DNA of 36,319 nt from Paramacrobiotus richtersi (taxonomy: Eukaryota; Tardigrada; Eutardigrada; Parachela; Macrobiotidae), in NCBI GenBank assembly GCA_034698045.1, contig JAQGAU010000170.1, positions 1 through 36,319 on the forward strand, given 5' to 3'. How positions within the stretch are numbered: the stretch's first letter is position 1; each line of letters begins with the position of its first letter. The position numbers and the translations under genes were made by a program. This document shows positions 10,211-21,304 of this stretch, in pieces. The notes below the pieces were generated by a model. That model was not told the origin of the DNA. It did not search any database and was given only the letters and a program-made list of their open reading frames with translations.

Positions 10211-11871
10211 CTACGCCTTCTTTTGTAGTAAATGCATAAACCGCCGAAACTGCACTGCCGTCCGCGCGCGCATCTCACTGGGCTCCGGCATCATCTCCCG
10301 TCCCCCGACGCCCTGCGTCTGCCCCGGTTCTCCTTCCTCAATTCCGGGTTCCGCCATCGTCACGGTCGTCGTGCTGGTCGTCGTCCGCCGCCGAGGTGTC
10401 GTGCCCAACGTCAGTCCCCGCGTGCGGGAGCCTTTTTTCTTCTTCGTGGATGCAATCGTCGTGGTGACCGTCGTCGGTGGGGTGGTGGTGGGTGGAAGGG
10501 CTTTTTCGGTGACCGGTTCAGGACAGAGGGACGACCGAATGATTTCGCCCTCTAGTTGGCAGCATAGTCGCTCGGGGAACGTCCCGTTGACGGCCTGGAT
10601 ACGTCGGCCGCAGCTTTTTGTTTGGGAGTAGACGGCTAGTTCCAGTGGCTTGCTGGTTTCCTTTCCCAGACTAACAACGAAGCAAAACGAATTCTAATTG
10701 TGTACTGCTCAGGTAACAGCTGTTTTGTTTGTCATAAGTATAAGCGAAATTCAGATTACAGATAGTTACGGTTTCTAGGCATCGCAACTTTAACATTTCA
10801 CATTACAGATCACTATCCAATCACATCAAAGCGTGGTTTCACCGTATAGGTAGTGTCTATTGCGGCGGCATTTCAAATCAAATCATTTCACATTCAAACA
10901 TCTTGATTCACATTTCAAGCAAAAAAGCCAAAATCCGTTTTGAAACCAACCCTAATCTAATCCACTATGTATGTACATACGCCGTGGTTTAGATTACACG
11001 TTACAACAAATTTGAACTGCTGTTTTTTTGAAGCCACAACATCGACCAATTTAATGATGCACGCGTAAAATCTGGTTATTGGGCAAGACGCTTGATAATA
11101 ATTCGCCTCAAATGGTTCAGTATTAAATTTTGGTCTACCAGTACGCTTGCTTTTTCAGCTTGTCACATAAATACGTCTGTGTTCAAATTTCCACTGCTTT
11201 TAACCAATGCCTACCTACAAACGCTTCGATAAAGCTTTAAGACAATTTTGAAAACTTTGGACCATAATATTTGAAAATCTTACGGTCAAGCATGACATTA
11301 CCGTATGTCAGATCAAAGCATTTCAGTGGCGGCGGCGATTTCACAGTTACCAACGTGTAAAGCAGACTTCAAAGCAAATCTTCAAGCAGTCCGTGTTGCC
11401 TTACCTCTGGCACAGAGCTTCGCCCAGCGTCCGGTGCGCTTCCCAAAACGGCTTAATAGAGAGCGGGACATCCGCCAGTTCATCTTTTCCCCTTGCCGAC
11501 CCCCGGAACCCCAGAATCTGCCGGACAACGGCCGGCACACACATTTGCTTACAATACTCCACGGCGACCGCACAGTTCTTCAGTGGGCGGGACTTTTCAT
11601 GCACCGGCATCAGCATGACATGGTTGATGATGCCAATATCGCAGACACACGTCCGCCGGGGGTATGTCATCTCGTTGACGGTAGTCGAGGTCAGTTCATC
11701 GATGATTTTGGGGGCTAAGGATGTGGGACGTTTAGGGACAGCGGTTGTGGTGGATTTGTGCTTCATGGAGGATTTCGGGGGGATGGTGGGGTTTTTTGCC
11801 GCGCTGATGGTGGCGATGTGGTAGAGCAGGGAGATGGTGAAATAGTGGAGTAATCTGCCGGTAATGTTCAT
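10211..11871 (-). CDS. Secreted cysteine-rich protein C with Thr- and Arg-rich tail (2 exons)
   Basis: Exon 1 is 11405-11871 and exon 2 is 10211-10670 on the complement, joined in phase 2 (donor AG|GTAAGG, acceptor TTGTTAG). The product is about 308 residues. It starts with a signal peptide ending near IATISAA, then a basic Thr/Pro/Lys segment. The core is C-x-C-x23-C-x6-C-x3-C-x~42-C, the same signature as A and B. Exon 2 has CG-x15-CC and one further Cys 11 residues on, instead of 19. The remaining ~100 residues are a TTT/PTT, KKK, RRR-rich low-complexity tail and then an acidic Glu/Gly/Met/Pro region. The intron falls at the same core position and phase as intron 2 of gene A, which supports descent from one ancestor. 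It is convergent with gene B. The function is unknown; extracellular location is inferred. Confidence 0.8.
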
Positions 11872-14568
11872 CGCAGTGTTTCTGGAACAGCCCCGACGAG
11901 AAACAATTCCTCAATGAGCTCTCCAAACGCTGAATGTTAAAGTCGCGATGAACGACTGGACTTTACGAAAACCCACTTGAAACACTGGAGAAGACTTAAA
12001 CTCACAGGCAATCCGGAAAAAACCAACATCATCACTGTGTTGGAAAAGCGTAATGCCGAGAGTGAAAGAGTCTTAAATCTGGGTGATCGTGAGAGCTGGT
12101 GGTGACCAGCCCTAGGGTATTGTCTAGGGAACAGGTACGGTGTGTGCTTAGCGTATGTTAACATGACAGCCACTGACAGAGGCCCAATTAGTACACACGC
12201 CAATCAGCCTAATCCCCGCCGTGCTGATCCGCCGGCAATCAATTAGGACGCTACAGCATTTCCTGCTGGATTAGCCGTGTTAACGCGGATTATAGGCGCT
12301 ATGCTAACATTTGCACTCTATCACGCTGTGCGCCAACCGGTCAGCCAGCTCATCGCTATGTAAGATCTGTACGGTAATACTTTTCACTGTTAATAGCGTT
12401 TGATATATAAAACCTCATACAATTATTGCAATGGTCATGACACCGGCAAATGCAGCTAAACGGATAGTACAGGCGACTGTCGTGTGATAGTGTAGTGTGA
12501 TAAAACCATATAGTACCAAGTGACAAAGGGAAACAAGAGAATCAATGTGATCCTGGGAACTTGTATGGACGGCACGGCAAAATCTGATGAAACAATGTTT
12601 TGTAGCTGCATTTCTGTCGCATTTATTTTGTGTTTGATTGTGTTCACTATTCTCGTCATTATTTGTATGACTATATAAGTGGGAGTCCCGAATAACGTTC
12701 TCAGTAACTTTTTTAAACGATTGTACGTGTTCAGAGGTGACGTCATACAGCTTGGCTATCCAATGCAATATCACATTCTCCAAAAATCCGATAAAGTTGA
12801 TCTTCCATGACCACATGTTGTTTTGTTTATAAGCATTAAAATGACCAGATACAGGACAGATATGACAGAAAATTATCTCACTGGTCACTCAGAATACTCA
12901 AAAAAATCATTTCATCCAAACCGAAGTCTGGTACACTTCGTTAATCGTCCACATTCTCACGCAGTCAGCACTACATACTACAACGGGTGAGGATGCTGAC
13001 CTCCCGCTACTAGTGGATTGGTTACACACCGTCCCACGAGACCTTGCATTCGACTGTTAACCTTACACTAATCGAAATGAAGAAGAACGAACGACATCGA
13101 AAGGTCAGCCACACGATGGCCTATTAAGAACTTATGCTTAATAATTACGATCGAACGAACGAGAGATTCCAGAATCAAGTTTATCGAAGTTACCGACTAT
13201 CGACTACTGACCGATTTCTTACATCGAGCATTCTCCCGCATTACGACTTAGTACGGCATAACTTCTTCACCAAGAGTTGCTTACGTCACAAGTACAAGTC
13301 TAAACACAGGGAAATAACCACTATCGCTACAATACTGTACAACAGCATTGACTACTTACTTCTATGAGAGATTTTGTACTTCGAACTTGTGTACTTTTGT
13401 ATTTTGCACATTGAAGTAATGCATTACAGTAAACTGCTGAGACGCAGCGCGTGCAGTGGCTTAATTAACATCCTCCAGGCTGGTTACAGTCGCAACCTCG
13501 TTGATAGTCTTTAGATGCGTTCCATTTATTTCCATATTTATTTCGTGCGGACTTGTACCTCGCTACTTTGGTCTTTGGAAAAACAAAGGCACGGCATTTC
13601 CGGCCACACAGTTCATTAAACTTATGTAAACAGAAAGGACCTCTGCGCTTTTTTGTCACATATAGCATACGTCTGTCGGTCGGCTTAGCGCTGAACAATG
13701 AACATCAGTCATACAAGGAATTAAACGAAAGTAATAGTTACGTGCTACTGAAGTGGCCGAGATTTTGGAATTGAGAAATATTTCGCCGCTCCCTGTCTGG
13801 CCGCCTCTGTTGCAACGATCATCCAAACTGGCTTATTTTACAGTTTGGCTTTAGAAATCTTACTAGAGTACAGATAGAATGTAGAGAATAAATATGACCC
13901 GCCATTCCCCAGTGTGTGCTTGTACGAATTAATATTTACGCTTTTTCGGTACTTCCAGAATTTGCTGTGTACATAAAAGCACATTAGGGTGGGTTTCAAT
14001 TCAACTCGAATCCAGATACGACCTATCTCATACAGCGCCTGGTGTGGTCAGATATTCGGCAAAATATTTAGCCATTAAAGCCAAACGACACAGTTACCTG
14101 TAAGTTAGCGTCTGCCAACAAAAGTCTGGAAGAAAAATTCAAAGCTGCGACGCATTACCTAAAACAGTCTGCAATCAGTATACAACTTACTATTCTTCCG
14201 AGCTGCATATTTACAATTGTGCCATAAAAATGATATGATAATGATAATAATGCAATTGCTTAAGATCAGTTGTAAAATTTTCGTTTTCCGACTACTAATC
14301 CAAAGTACTTCGTACTACCTTACTGTGGAATAAATCAAATAACGAAATTTTTATGTCGATTTCCGCGCACACTATTAACTGGTTGTACCAGAAAACACTG
14401 TATATGGTTCACCTGAGAATGAACAACAACAAATGCTAAGCGGAGCAGAAAATTGCGACATCGCGACATTGCCAAATTGCGACAAAATCAGAAATTGCGA
14501 CGAGTGAACTTTCAGCATTCGCTGATTCCACGAGATTCGCCCTAACAACCATCGGGGTCAACCGTCAG
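11872..14568. other. Long non-coding stretch
   Basis: No supportable gene. The longest frame (12415-12888, - strand, 157 codons) has His/Cys/Asn-rich random-looking composition and no domain. A TATATAAAA string occurs at 12404-12412 (+), with only a short frame after it. Confidence 0.45.
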
Positions 14569-15000
14569 CTAGTCTTCCATTTCTTCCGGTGCTTCGGAGG
14601 CTCGCCGATACACCTCCACACTGGCCGATTGGATAAACCATTCATGGATATCGGGCGTTGCTTTAAACCAGCACTCTACAGTCCCACTGTCATTAGAATC
14701 CACAGCATCCAACATTACAGGGTTAGATGTAGTAAGTCGAATTGTAAACGTGACCATACATTGTGACTGATCCTCTGCAAGACGTACTGAGAATGGTCAG
14801 CGTATAAGGGTGTTTTCGTGGTGCGACTACCGTTCTGTTATTATGCCGAAAGAGGCATAGCTCATTCTCTCCTCCTCTTGCACCATCTTGGGTGGCAAGG
14901 GCAGGTGAACTTTGCACCAGATCTTTTGCACTAAGTTAGTGTGCGCCTCGATCGACCACTTGGGCATTGGCACAGTGAATACATCGGCCACACGAGATCA
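14569..15000 (-). pseudogene. Decayed partial copy of the Ig-domain gene
   Basis: On the complement this segment encodes the C-terminal half of the neighbouring Ig gene: a segment with DVFT-PMPKWSIE, an IWCKVHLPLP strand, a TVVAP-KHPY segment, DAVD, TVECWF and TPDIHEWF. The frame breaks twice relative to that gene, once after the HLPLPPKMVQE stretch and once (a 5-base length difference) before the DAVD motif. The 5' half, including the signal peptide and first Ig domain, is absent. It ends with the same EAPEEMED/EAPDTMEE type of terminus. It sits about 0.3 kb downstream of its parent in the same orientation, so it is a tandem partial duplicate. Confidence 0.8.
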
Positions 15001-15002
15001 TG

Positions 15003-15098
15003 CACTTTCCCGCTCTGTAGTACTCTACGCTGATCTATCCTACACCTCCCCAACCTGTAGCACACTTCCTCGCTCTGTAGTGCTCTACGCTGCTCTGT
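15003..15098 (+). repeat. 60-bp tandem repeat, about 1.6 units
   Basis: CGCTCTGTAG at 15011 recurs at 15071, with surrounding CACTT-CC and CTCTACGCTG blocks also shifted by 60 bases. It lies at the broken 5' edge of the decayed Ig copy and may mark the duplication breakpoint. Confidence 0.65.
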
Positions 15099-15334
15099 AT
15101 AAGTTTTTCATGTATCGATTTCCGGCAAACCGTTCATTGATTTTTACAGTACGTGTACTAGCTCATTCCGCATTATTAATATTACACATGACAAGAAGTC
15201 CTACTGGGTACAGATGCACTGGTCGGCACTATCGGTAAGGTCATGCTCTAACTAGAAACGAACGGTCCGGTGCACCTTCAGCGTTTCTTAATTCCAAGAG
15301 ATTACAACTATAAACTATCTGCATCAGCTGTGAT

Positions 15335-16697
15335 CTATTCTTCCATAGTGTCCGGTGCTTCGCTGGCTGGCCGGTACACATTCACTCTAGCCGACTGAAT
15401 ATACCATTCATGGAGGTCAGGTGTTGCTCTAAACCAACAATCTACGGTGCCATGCACTATCTTCAACAGGATCAACAGCATCCAGGGACATCCAGAAACG
15501 AAGAGTGGATGTAACATCATCGTGGACGTGACCCGACCCGGTGTAGGATCCTCTTCTTGATGTAGTAAACACATTCAGGGCATATGGATATTTTTTTGGT
15601 GCGACTACTGTTCGCTTATTATGCCGCCAGAGGAACAACTCCGTTGCTTGTGCCTTTTCCACCATCTTGAGTGGCAAGGGCAGGTGCACTTCGCACCAAA
15701 TATGCTGTATCATGGGACTGTCCGTCTTGATAGACCAGCTGGGCATGGGCGCAGTGAATACGTCGGCTGCACGAGAGACGTTTGGGTGCAGACTGTAACG
15801 CTTCAGCATTGCCGTTGTTGTATTCCGCGTTTCGTAACAAATCACTCTTCCGCTGGATGCAAAGCTGACATTTATAATGCTGAGAATAGTGCCTGGGCCA
15901 TGGAATAAGACACTGTACTGATCGTCTGCACCGCTGCTCCTTGGAAGTATTTGTCCGTTTTGCACAACTTTGCTACTCTGGTGCGTCCACGTTACCGTAT
16001 CGGTGGCATTCTCGCTGGATGCTTCACAGACAAACGATACTGTTTGGCCCAGATTTGGCCGTTTTATCACTGTCTTTATCACCGTGGAGCTCGTATCGCC
16101 GGCTGTCGGTGGGTCGTTGTGCGGATAAACCAGAGTAATTTTGTCTCCGCTTGTATTCTTATAGGCCTGCCGGATAACTTCATCCACTGCAAGACAGCTG
16201 AACATATTGCACCCTTACTTTCTGCTTATAGTATCTACCAATCCAAGTTATGATTAAGAACGGCGAGTTTCTAGTACAGTAAATCCTCTCGATAGCGTAC
16301 ACCAACCGTTCTTCGATTTTCGAACGTAATTCAAAGGTGGACGTTAGAACTTTAAAACCTTCGGTCGGTCGGTTTTGGGAAAGTGTATGTTAACTTATAA
16401 ATGGAAAACCTGTGAAGAGCCCCCGTATTCTATAGTCTATGTGATGATTAAATCATCATGATTTAGTTCTTTTTCTCGCAAATGGAAGGAAAATTTGAAC
16501 AAGGCACCGTTACAAGAGGTTTTACTGTACTCACGCCTCGACTGCGCACTGGTGCTCGTTAGTTTAGACGTTAGGTCTGATAAGGCTCGGAGCAAGCTGT
16601 TTTGCGTTGTATGCGCGGGACGCTGTACAGGGCAGCACGCCAGAACGGAAGTCTGGAGAATATTATACAATATCCCCAGTAGCACGGACAATATCAT
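15335..16697 (-). CDS. Secreted protein with two immunoglobulin-like domains, frameshifted near 3' end
   Basis: Exon 1 (16535-16697) encodes the signal peptide MILSVLLGILYNILQTSVLA. It joins in phase 1 (GTGAGT donor, TTGCAG acceptor) to exon 2 (15335-16186). Ig domain 1 shows VSFVCEAS, VTWTH, a hydrophobic L-I-I-V strand and SGRVICYE, the classic Cys-Trp-Cys pattern. Ig domain 2 shows IWCEVHLPL, LWRHN and, in a shifted frame, GTVDCWFRA. The frame that starts the gene runs into a stop at 15429. Comparison with the neighbouring decayed copy shows four extra bases (CATG) at about 15450-15454, just before the second Cys of domain 2, after which the homologous frame continues to 15335. No membrane segment is seen. 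Either this allele is a pseudogene or truncated product, or the four bases are an assembly error. The role could be a secreted recognition or adhesion protein. Confidence 0.75.
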
Positions 16698-16699
16698 GG

Positions 16700-17968
16700 A
16701 AGGCAGTTTGCTCGCGTGATTAATTGACCAGGCAGATAAGCAACACATATTTCATTGATACCGAAACACCAGAGCGTTTATTTATGAATAAAATACCATT
16801 GAATTTCACGCGTGCGTACGAGTATAGATCTAAAGCAACTATTAACACCCGCTTTCCCACCAGTACGGTATGAACTGGAACTGTCTAAAAAATACAAGAT
16901 TACCAAGCCGCTACCGACTTCCATTGGTCTCTTCTCAACAACTATGTTTCATGTGTAGTAGAACGGTAAGTAAACGAACGATGCAGCAATTCCCTAACGC
17001 AAACCGATCACTTAGCAACTCCATCACAATCCGCGACAACATAATTGTGCATCATAATGGAGCACCAGTAATGGTCGATCCTGTCAAATCCACGACAATT
17101 CACACTAACTAACAATAATCCGCAACAACGGTAAAAATTATGTTCAAAGACACTGGCAGCAAAATTCAGTGCAAATCGCCACCGTTCTGTCTAAGGAACT
17201 GCGGACTCGAAGCGGAAAAAAATGCAGCCGTACTTTGCTTTATATGGCTTGTACATAAGTAAATTGCTGTTCGAACATTTTCAGCATTTCTGTCCGCGCT
17301 GAAGCCGTTGGATTAATCGCGAGCGGTTTCCAGTCCAGCTGATTCAAAACAAGCGTACTGAACATTGTACATTACACTCTCCGTTATTTTACGGGACACG
17401 AGCACGCTGCTGTTCGCATTTCAGTCATTCAGAACAAAGGCAAAAATAACAGATAAATATTTCTAGATCCAGACGTCAGTGCTAGATTCATTCTTAGTTG
17501 AAATACAGCTAGCCACCAGCAAGTATCGAATCATTATAAACTAGCAAACTTGAAAGTGTAATTTTGCAGCTTCTGCCTTCTGTAGCTTTACATTACGTGG
17601 GTTTCTTAAACTTTAATGGCTGGTAAACCCACTTTAAAAATTTAATGCTAAAATGCAGTGACAATCAACCATTGAACAGTGTACTAACGTACAAGTACGG
17701 TCAACGTACAGGTGCAAGCCGTGGCCGGCTGAACAGTTGGTGCGGTGACTGATTGACGATGGATCTCTGATATTTCACCACACCGTTACACTTGAGTCTT
17801 TTACATCCATAATTTCATAATCTGTAATACAAACGAACGTGTAATCGTGAGACTTGTGTGTTTACAACAGAATTTGTACGTTTCGGCAAGCGGCATGCTA
17901 CAGAGCTCGCCGGCAAGTGCATTAGGAGTCTATTGACGTTTGCGGTGCATACGTTGATACCGGTATCT
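16700..17968. other. Upstream flank of the Ig gene, no gene seen
   Basis: AT-rich, with a few frames under 85 codons that have no signal peptide or domain. It presumably contains the promoter of the (-) Ig gene, but no TATA box is evident. Confidence 0.45.
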
Positions 17969-18133
17969 GGGTGGGTCTCGATTTCGAAGCGAATCTCGAT
18001 ACGGTACGGAGGCGTGGCTAAACGAAGATACGGTTCGCAAAGCCACCTCATGAGGGGGTTACGGCGCCGTAACTCTCGTTTAGCCAAGCCCGCGTATCGT
18101 ATCAAGAGTCGCTTCGAATTCGAGACTCACCCT
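17969..18133. repeat. Imperfect 165-bp foldback (inverted repeat)
   Basis: Left arm 17969-18033 and right arm 18067-18133 are inverted copies with about 80-85% matches by eye. They share GGGTG-GTCTCGA, TTCGAAGCGA and TGGCTAAACGA. The short loop itself holds two perfect palindromes, CCTCATGAGG at 18046-18055 and TTACGGCGCCGTAA at 18059-18072. There is no convincing target-site duplication. It is probably a foldback or MITE remnant. Confidence 0.7.
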
Positions 18134-18637
18134 TAGTTATTACATGGTCACAGATCGATGACCCACAATCGTGCCAAAAGGTCTTCTATCCCGGAACTCT
18201 GGATAAATGAAGGACGTATTAGAGATGTTGATTGTAATGGAACTTCACAGTAAAGCGCTACACTTGTGCATTTGCATCGTCTGGTCGCTTTTGAGATGAG
18301 TATTGAGTAATCACATGAATCGATAATCACATGAACCTTAACGCACGTACTACAACAGGCATGTAGCTGTGCTTTGTGCAAAGTACGGGAAGCGTTTAAT
18401 TTAATAAAATCGTCGGTGTTCCAGTGCAGACTCGCCGTGTTTTAATTCCTATCCTGCGACTGAATAGGGCATTTCGCATCCTGTTGTATCGATCCAGATT
18501 TCTCACTTCAAGACCTACTGGCTGTTGTGCTAAATGTTAAAACTGCACACCTAATACTCTGGCTTCTGCCATATTGCCAATAACATTTTCATTACCCCTT
18601 GACTGACTGTCCACTTCATAGGTTGCAGGTCCTTCAG
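18134..18637. other. Intergenic sequence before the F-box gene
   Basis: No gene was recognised. Two acceptor-like sites (TTGCAG and CCTTCAG) end immediately before the ATG at 18638, so a non-coding first exon could lie upstream. Confidence 0.4.
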
Positions 18638-20432
18638 ATGGACGATAACCCAATCTGCAAAATATCTGACAATGATGCAAAGTGGAATATTGTGGATGTT
18701 TACGGTGATGACGGGCTACTCCACCGCGGATGTATCGTCGGTGTGAACCCGGAAGGGCTACTGATCGACTTCGAGAACAAGATTCAAGAAGTCGCCTATG
18801 GCAGAGTCTATCACAGCCGACAGCGAAGCTTCTTCACCGATAACGAGAAGCAGCCCACCAGCGAATACAGTGGAAAATTGGTTGAAGTGTTGTTACGTTT
18901 CGGACCCGACAAGCCATGCAAGTGGTATCTCGGTACACTGCTGTTTGGCGACAACACCAAGGACCAGTCTTTCGGATTGGTTAGAGTATATCTTCCAAAT
19001 CGTACGGATTGCCTCGCTGTTCCGGGCAACCGTTTCCGTACAGCGTGTCCGGAAGCAGTATTCTAAGATTCAGTGATCAAGAAAGGCCAGCTTGTTGAGC
19101 GCAGTTCTGTGTCGGAGATTCCCAAACGGCAGGAGACGTTTGAAATGGATCTGTGGTCCCACAGTGATGGACCGATCCACTTGTGGGGTCTGGGATCAAT
19201 ACAATCGGATAATCGCCGTGTCTATAATCTTGAACAACTCAACCAGAGAATTTTCCGCCCTTATAAGCGTTGGCTGGTTGTGACTGATATTGGTGATCGT
19301 GTGCTATTCGTTAGAAACGTTATGGCTCCTGATGCTGTAATGAAACGGGAAAAGAGTCAGAGTGGCGGATTCTGGAGACAACTACAAGTAAATAACAGAA
19401 CCAGGTTAATTATCACGACAGTTAACCAAGTTATAAAATTATCAGGAGCCAAAAGCTCAGTTAAGAGCGACGGCTCCCCTTCTTTCGCGCGAAAAAGCGT
19501 AAAGTGAGCTTACTGTAAGTTATAATTTAGTTCATACTGACTTTCATCTTTTTGCATCCTGCTGTTCGTGTAACGAGTGCTGGCACGAGGGTAGAGATTT
19601 TTTTATCCTTTTCTTTTAGGGATATTCCTGCTTTGCCGGTCTCTTGGCTGCTCAAATATTTCGAATAAGCAGAATTTTGTTGGAAACTTATTTAAAAATT
19701 GACGTGTACGACGGAAAGGAAATCAGTATCCATGGCTTGTCTCGCAACATCCTCTTTGAGATGTTTGGCTCCTTGGATAGCTTAGACCAGGCCGGAATTC
19801 GCGCTGTTTGCACGGGGTGGCATAAATCTCTGACGTCGGGATCGGTACGACGTGTCCTGCGTTATACACACAGCCGCGCAGAAGACATGACATACGGAGG
19901 CGAATACCAGCTAGCGGACTGTTTAATCAAGTGCTGGAACGAAGAAACCCAAGTAATTGCCATTGCAGGAAGTGACGAATCATTCATGTCGCGGACTGGT
20001 CAGTATATAGAGGTCATCATGCGAGAGAAAAAGTGTTCTCCTGTGAAAAAGCTCCTGCTCTACAAGCAGCATATGGAGAGTAACGGAAAGATTGACCCGG
20101 ATAACTTCGTAGAAGGTTTGCGCAGAGCCCTGAGTCACTTTACTTCCGTTTGCTCTGCGCTTATTATGAAGAACGTCAGTGTGTTCCATGGTTGCCGTAG
20201 CATTCCGTTTGTGGTTGGATTTAAGCTCGCGCATATTACTGCCAGTCAACTGGAGTGTGATCAAAGTATAAACTTGTGGGAACGTTTGGATAAAAGTTGT
20301 CCGGATTTGGAAACCAATGATCGCTCGGCTTTAGCTGCTTGGATACACAACTTTACCGGCCCGGAACGAAAGGAAGCCTACAGTCAGTATCGACCAGTGG
20401 AGAAGGAGCTCATAGCAAAGGTGCTGCACTGA
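18638..20432 (+). pseudogene. Tudor/Agenet-like plus F-box protein, copy A, with internal stop
   Basis: Exon 1 is 18638-19387 and exon 2 is 19620-20432, joined in phase 0 (CAA|GTAAAT, TTTTAG|GGA). The N-terminal part has a WNIVDVYGDDGLLHRGCIVG strand pair and a KLVEVLLRFGP--WYLGTLLF repeat, typical of Tudor/Agenet-like barrels. Next comes DGPIHLWGLGS--NRRVYNLEQLNQR. Exon 2 carries an F-box core, LSRNILFEMFGSLDSLDQAG then AVCTGWHKSL, which in known proteins binds Skp1 within SCF ubiquitin ligases. The rest is helical with no recognisable leucine-rich or WD repeats. A TAA at 19064-19066 interrupts the otherwise continuous frame of exon 1. A TGA at 20430 ends exon 2 where paralog B (35020-36319) reads on. 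Copy B is roughly 70% identical in protein. The gene is therefore probably decaying, unless the stop is a sequence error. Confidence 0.7.
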
Positions 20433-21130
20433 CACTGACAGTCTCACTTCAACATCTTAGACATTTATACCGACCGGCAATAGCCAGTAATACTACCGTC
20501 CGCCAGAACGTGCCCCCAGTCCGGAAGTAATGCACGGCCCTTTTGAGTAGCATTTTTGGCCGAGCCAGCGAGGTTCTAGTTTATGCTCTTAAAATTTGGC
20601 CAAAAGTCACTTTGCATTTTACAGTTTCTTTTACCGTTAGCTCGCTCGGTTACATGCGCGACCTAGTTATGTAGGTTTTCACATTTCTAGCGCCGGATAC
20701 TTTTCACCGGCAACTAAATCGATCGGAAACGGGACGTTTTCCTTGTGGGAAATATTTACGGCCCCTTTTTACGTGTCCAAAACACAAGGAGAGCAGACCC
20801 GTCAAAATTCCTTACCCGCCAGTGGTGTGGTTCAAAGGGTCACTTTTCCCTCAAGAAAATAGCTAATGAGCTCCACACGACAGGGCAACAAAAGAATGCG
20901 TTTTAGATGAATATGAGTAAATGCGGGACAGAAGAAAAAATCCGATGAACTTCGCTCAGGGTTGCGCAACACTGCTTCTCGAGGGTGAACATTTTTGCCG
21001 GAAAATAATATTTTGGTAGGGTCTTCATTCCGGATTCCGGGGGACATTATTGCCGAGGGGAATCTGGTTGCCGGTTACATATTTGCAATCTTACAATTTC
21101 CATGCAGACGACAGCGCTTGTGTGTTGTAG
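20433..21130. other. Diverged non-coding part of the inverted duplicon
   Basis: Scattered blocks such as TTTTCACCGGCAA and CTCAGGGT recur in inverted form between 34465 and 34990, so this is duplicated sequence that has drifted. Around 20562-20638 it also holds the dispersed repeat found at 1-60. No gene is supportable. Confidence 0.5.
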
Positions 21131-21304
21131 GTCCTGACTACGATTCAGGGTTGTGATCCCCGCGAGGACGTACATTACCGCCTACAGAAATGGCAACCGG
21201 ACCAATTGGTCATGCTAGATCTTGGAAAATTGACCAGACTAACCACTTACGCTCTACATGCTAGTTTCCATCGCAAGCAGATGCTGCTCGAGGTTTGCTG
21301 GTGA
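21131..21304 (+). CDS. Conserved putative terminal exon, copy A (58 codons with stop)
   Basis: An acceptor-like TGTGTTGTAG precedes a frame starting GTC CTG ACT. It contains CDPREDVHYRLQKWQPDQLV, then a LDLGKLTRLTTYALHA segment, and ends ..EVCW-TGA. The inverted copy at 34237-34410 has the same length, phase, acceptor and stop. Differences before and after the core include synonymous changes (GTC/GTG, CTG/CTC, GTA/GTC, CGC/CGT, TGC/TGT), which argues for protein coding. The core 21173-21263 is identical over 91 bases. In copy A the link to the F-box exon is unclear, because that exon ends in TGA. A weak AAG|GTGCTG donor just before it would join in phase 0. The function is unknown. It could alternatively be a relic of a mobile element open reading frame. 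Confidence 0.5.
   Translation, partial: VLTTIQGCDPREDVHYRLQKWQPDQLVMLDLGKLTRLTTYALHASFHRKQMLLEVCW

Noticed and set aside
12415..12888. 157-codon frame on the - strand
   Set aside because: Composition is random-looking (His, Cys, Asn rich), with no signal peptide, domain or paralog. About one frame of this length is expected by chance in a window this size.
21090..21140. tRNA-derived SINE head before the conserved exon
   Set aside because: A B-box-like string occurs there, but no A-box fits at the right spacing. The synonymous differences between the two copies favour coding.
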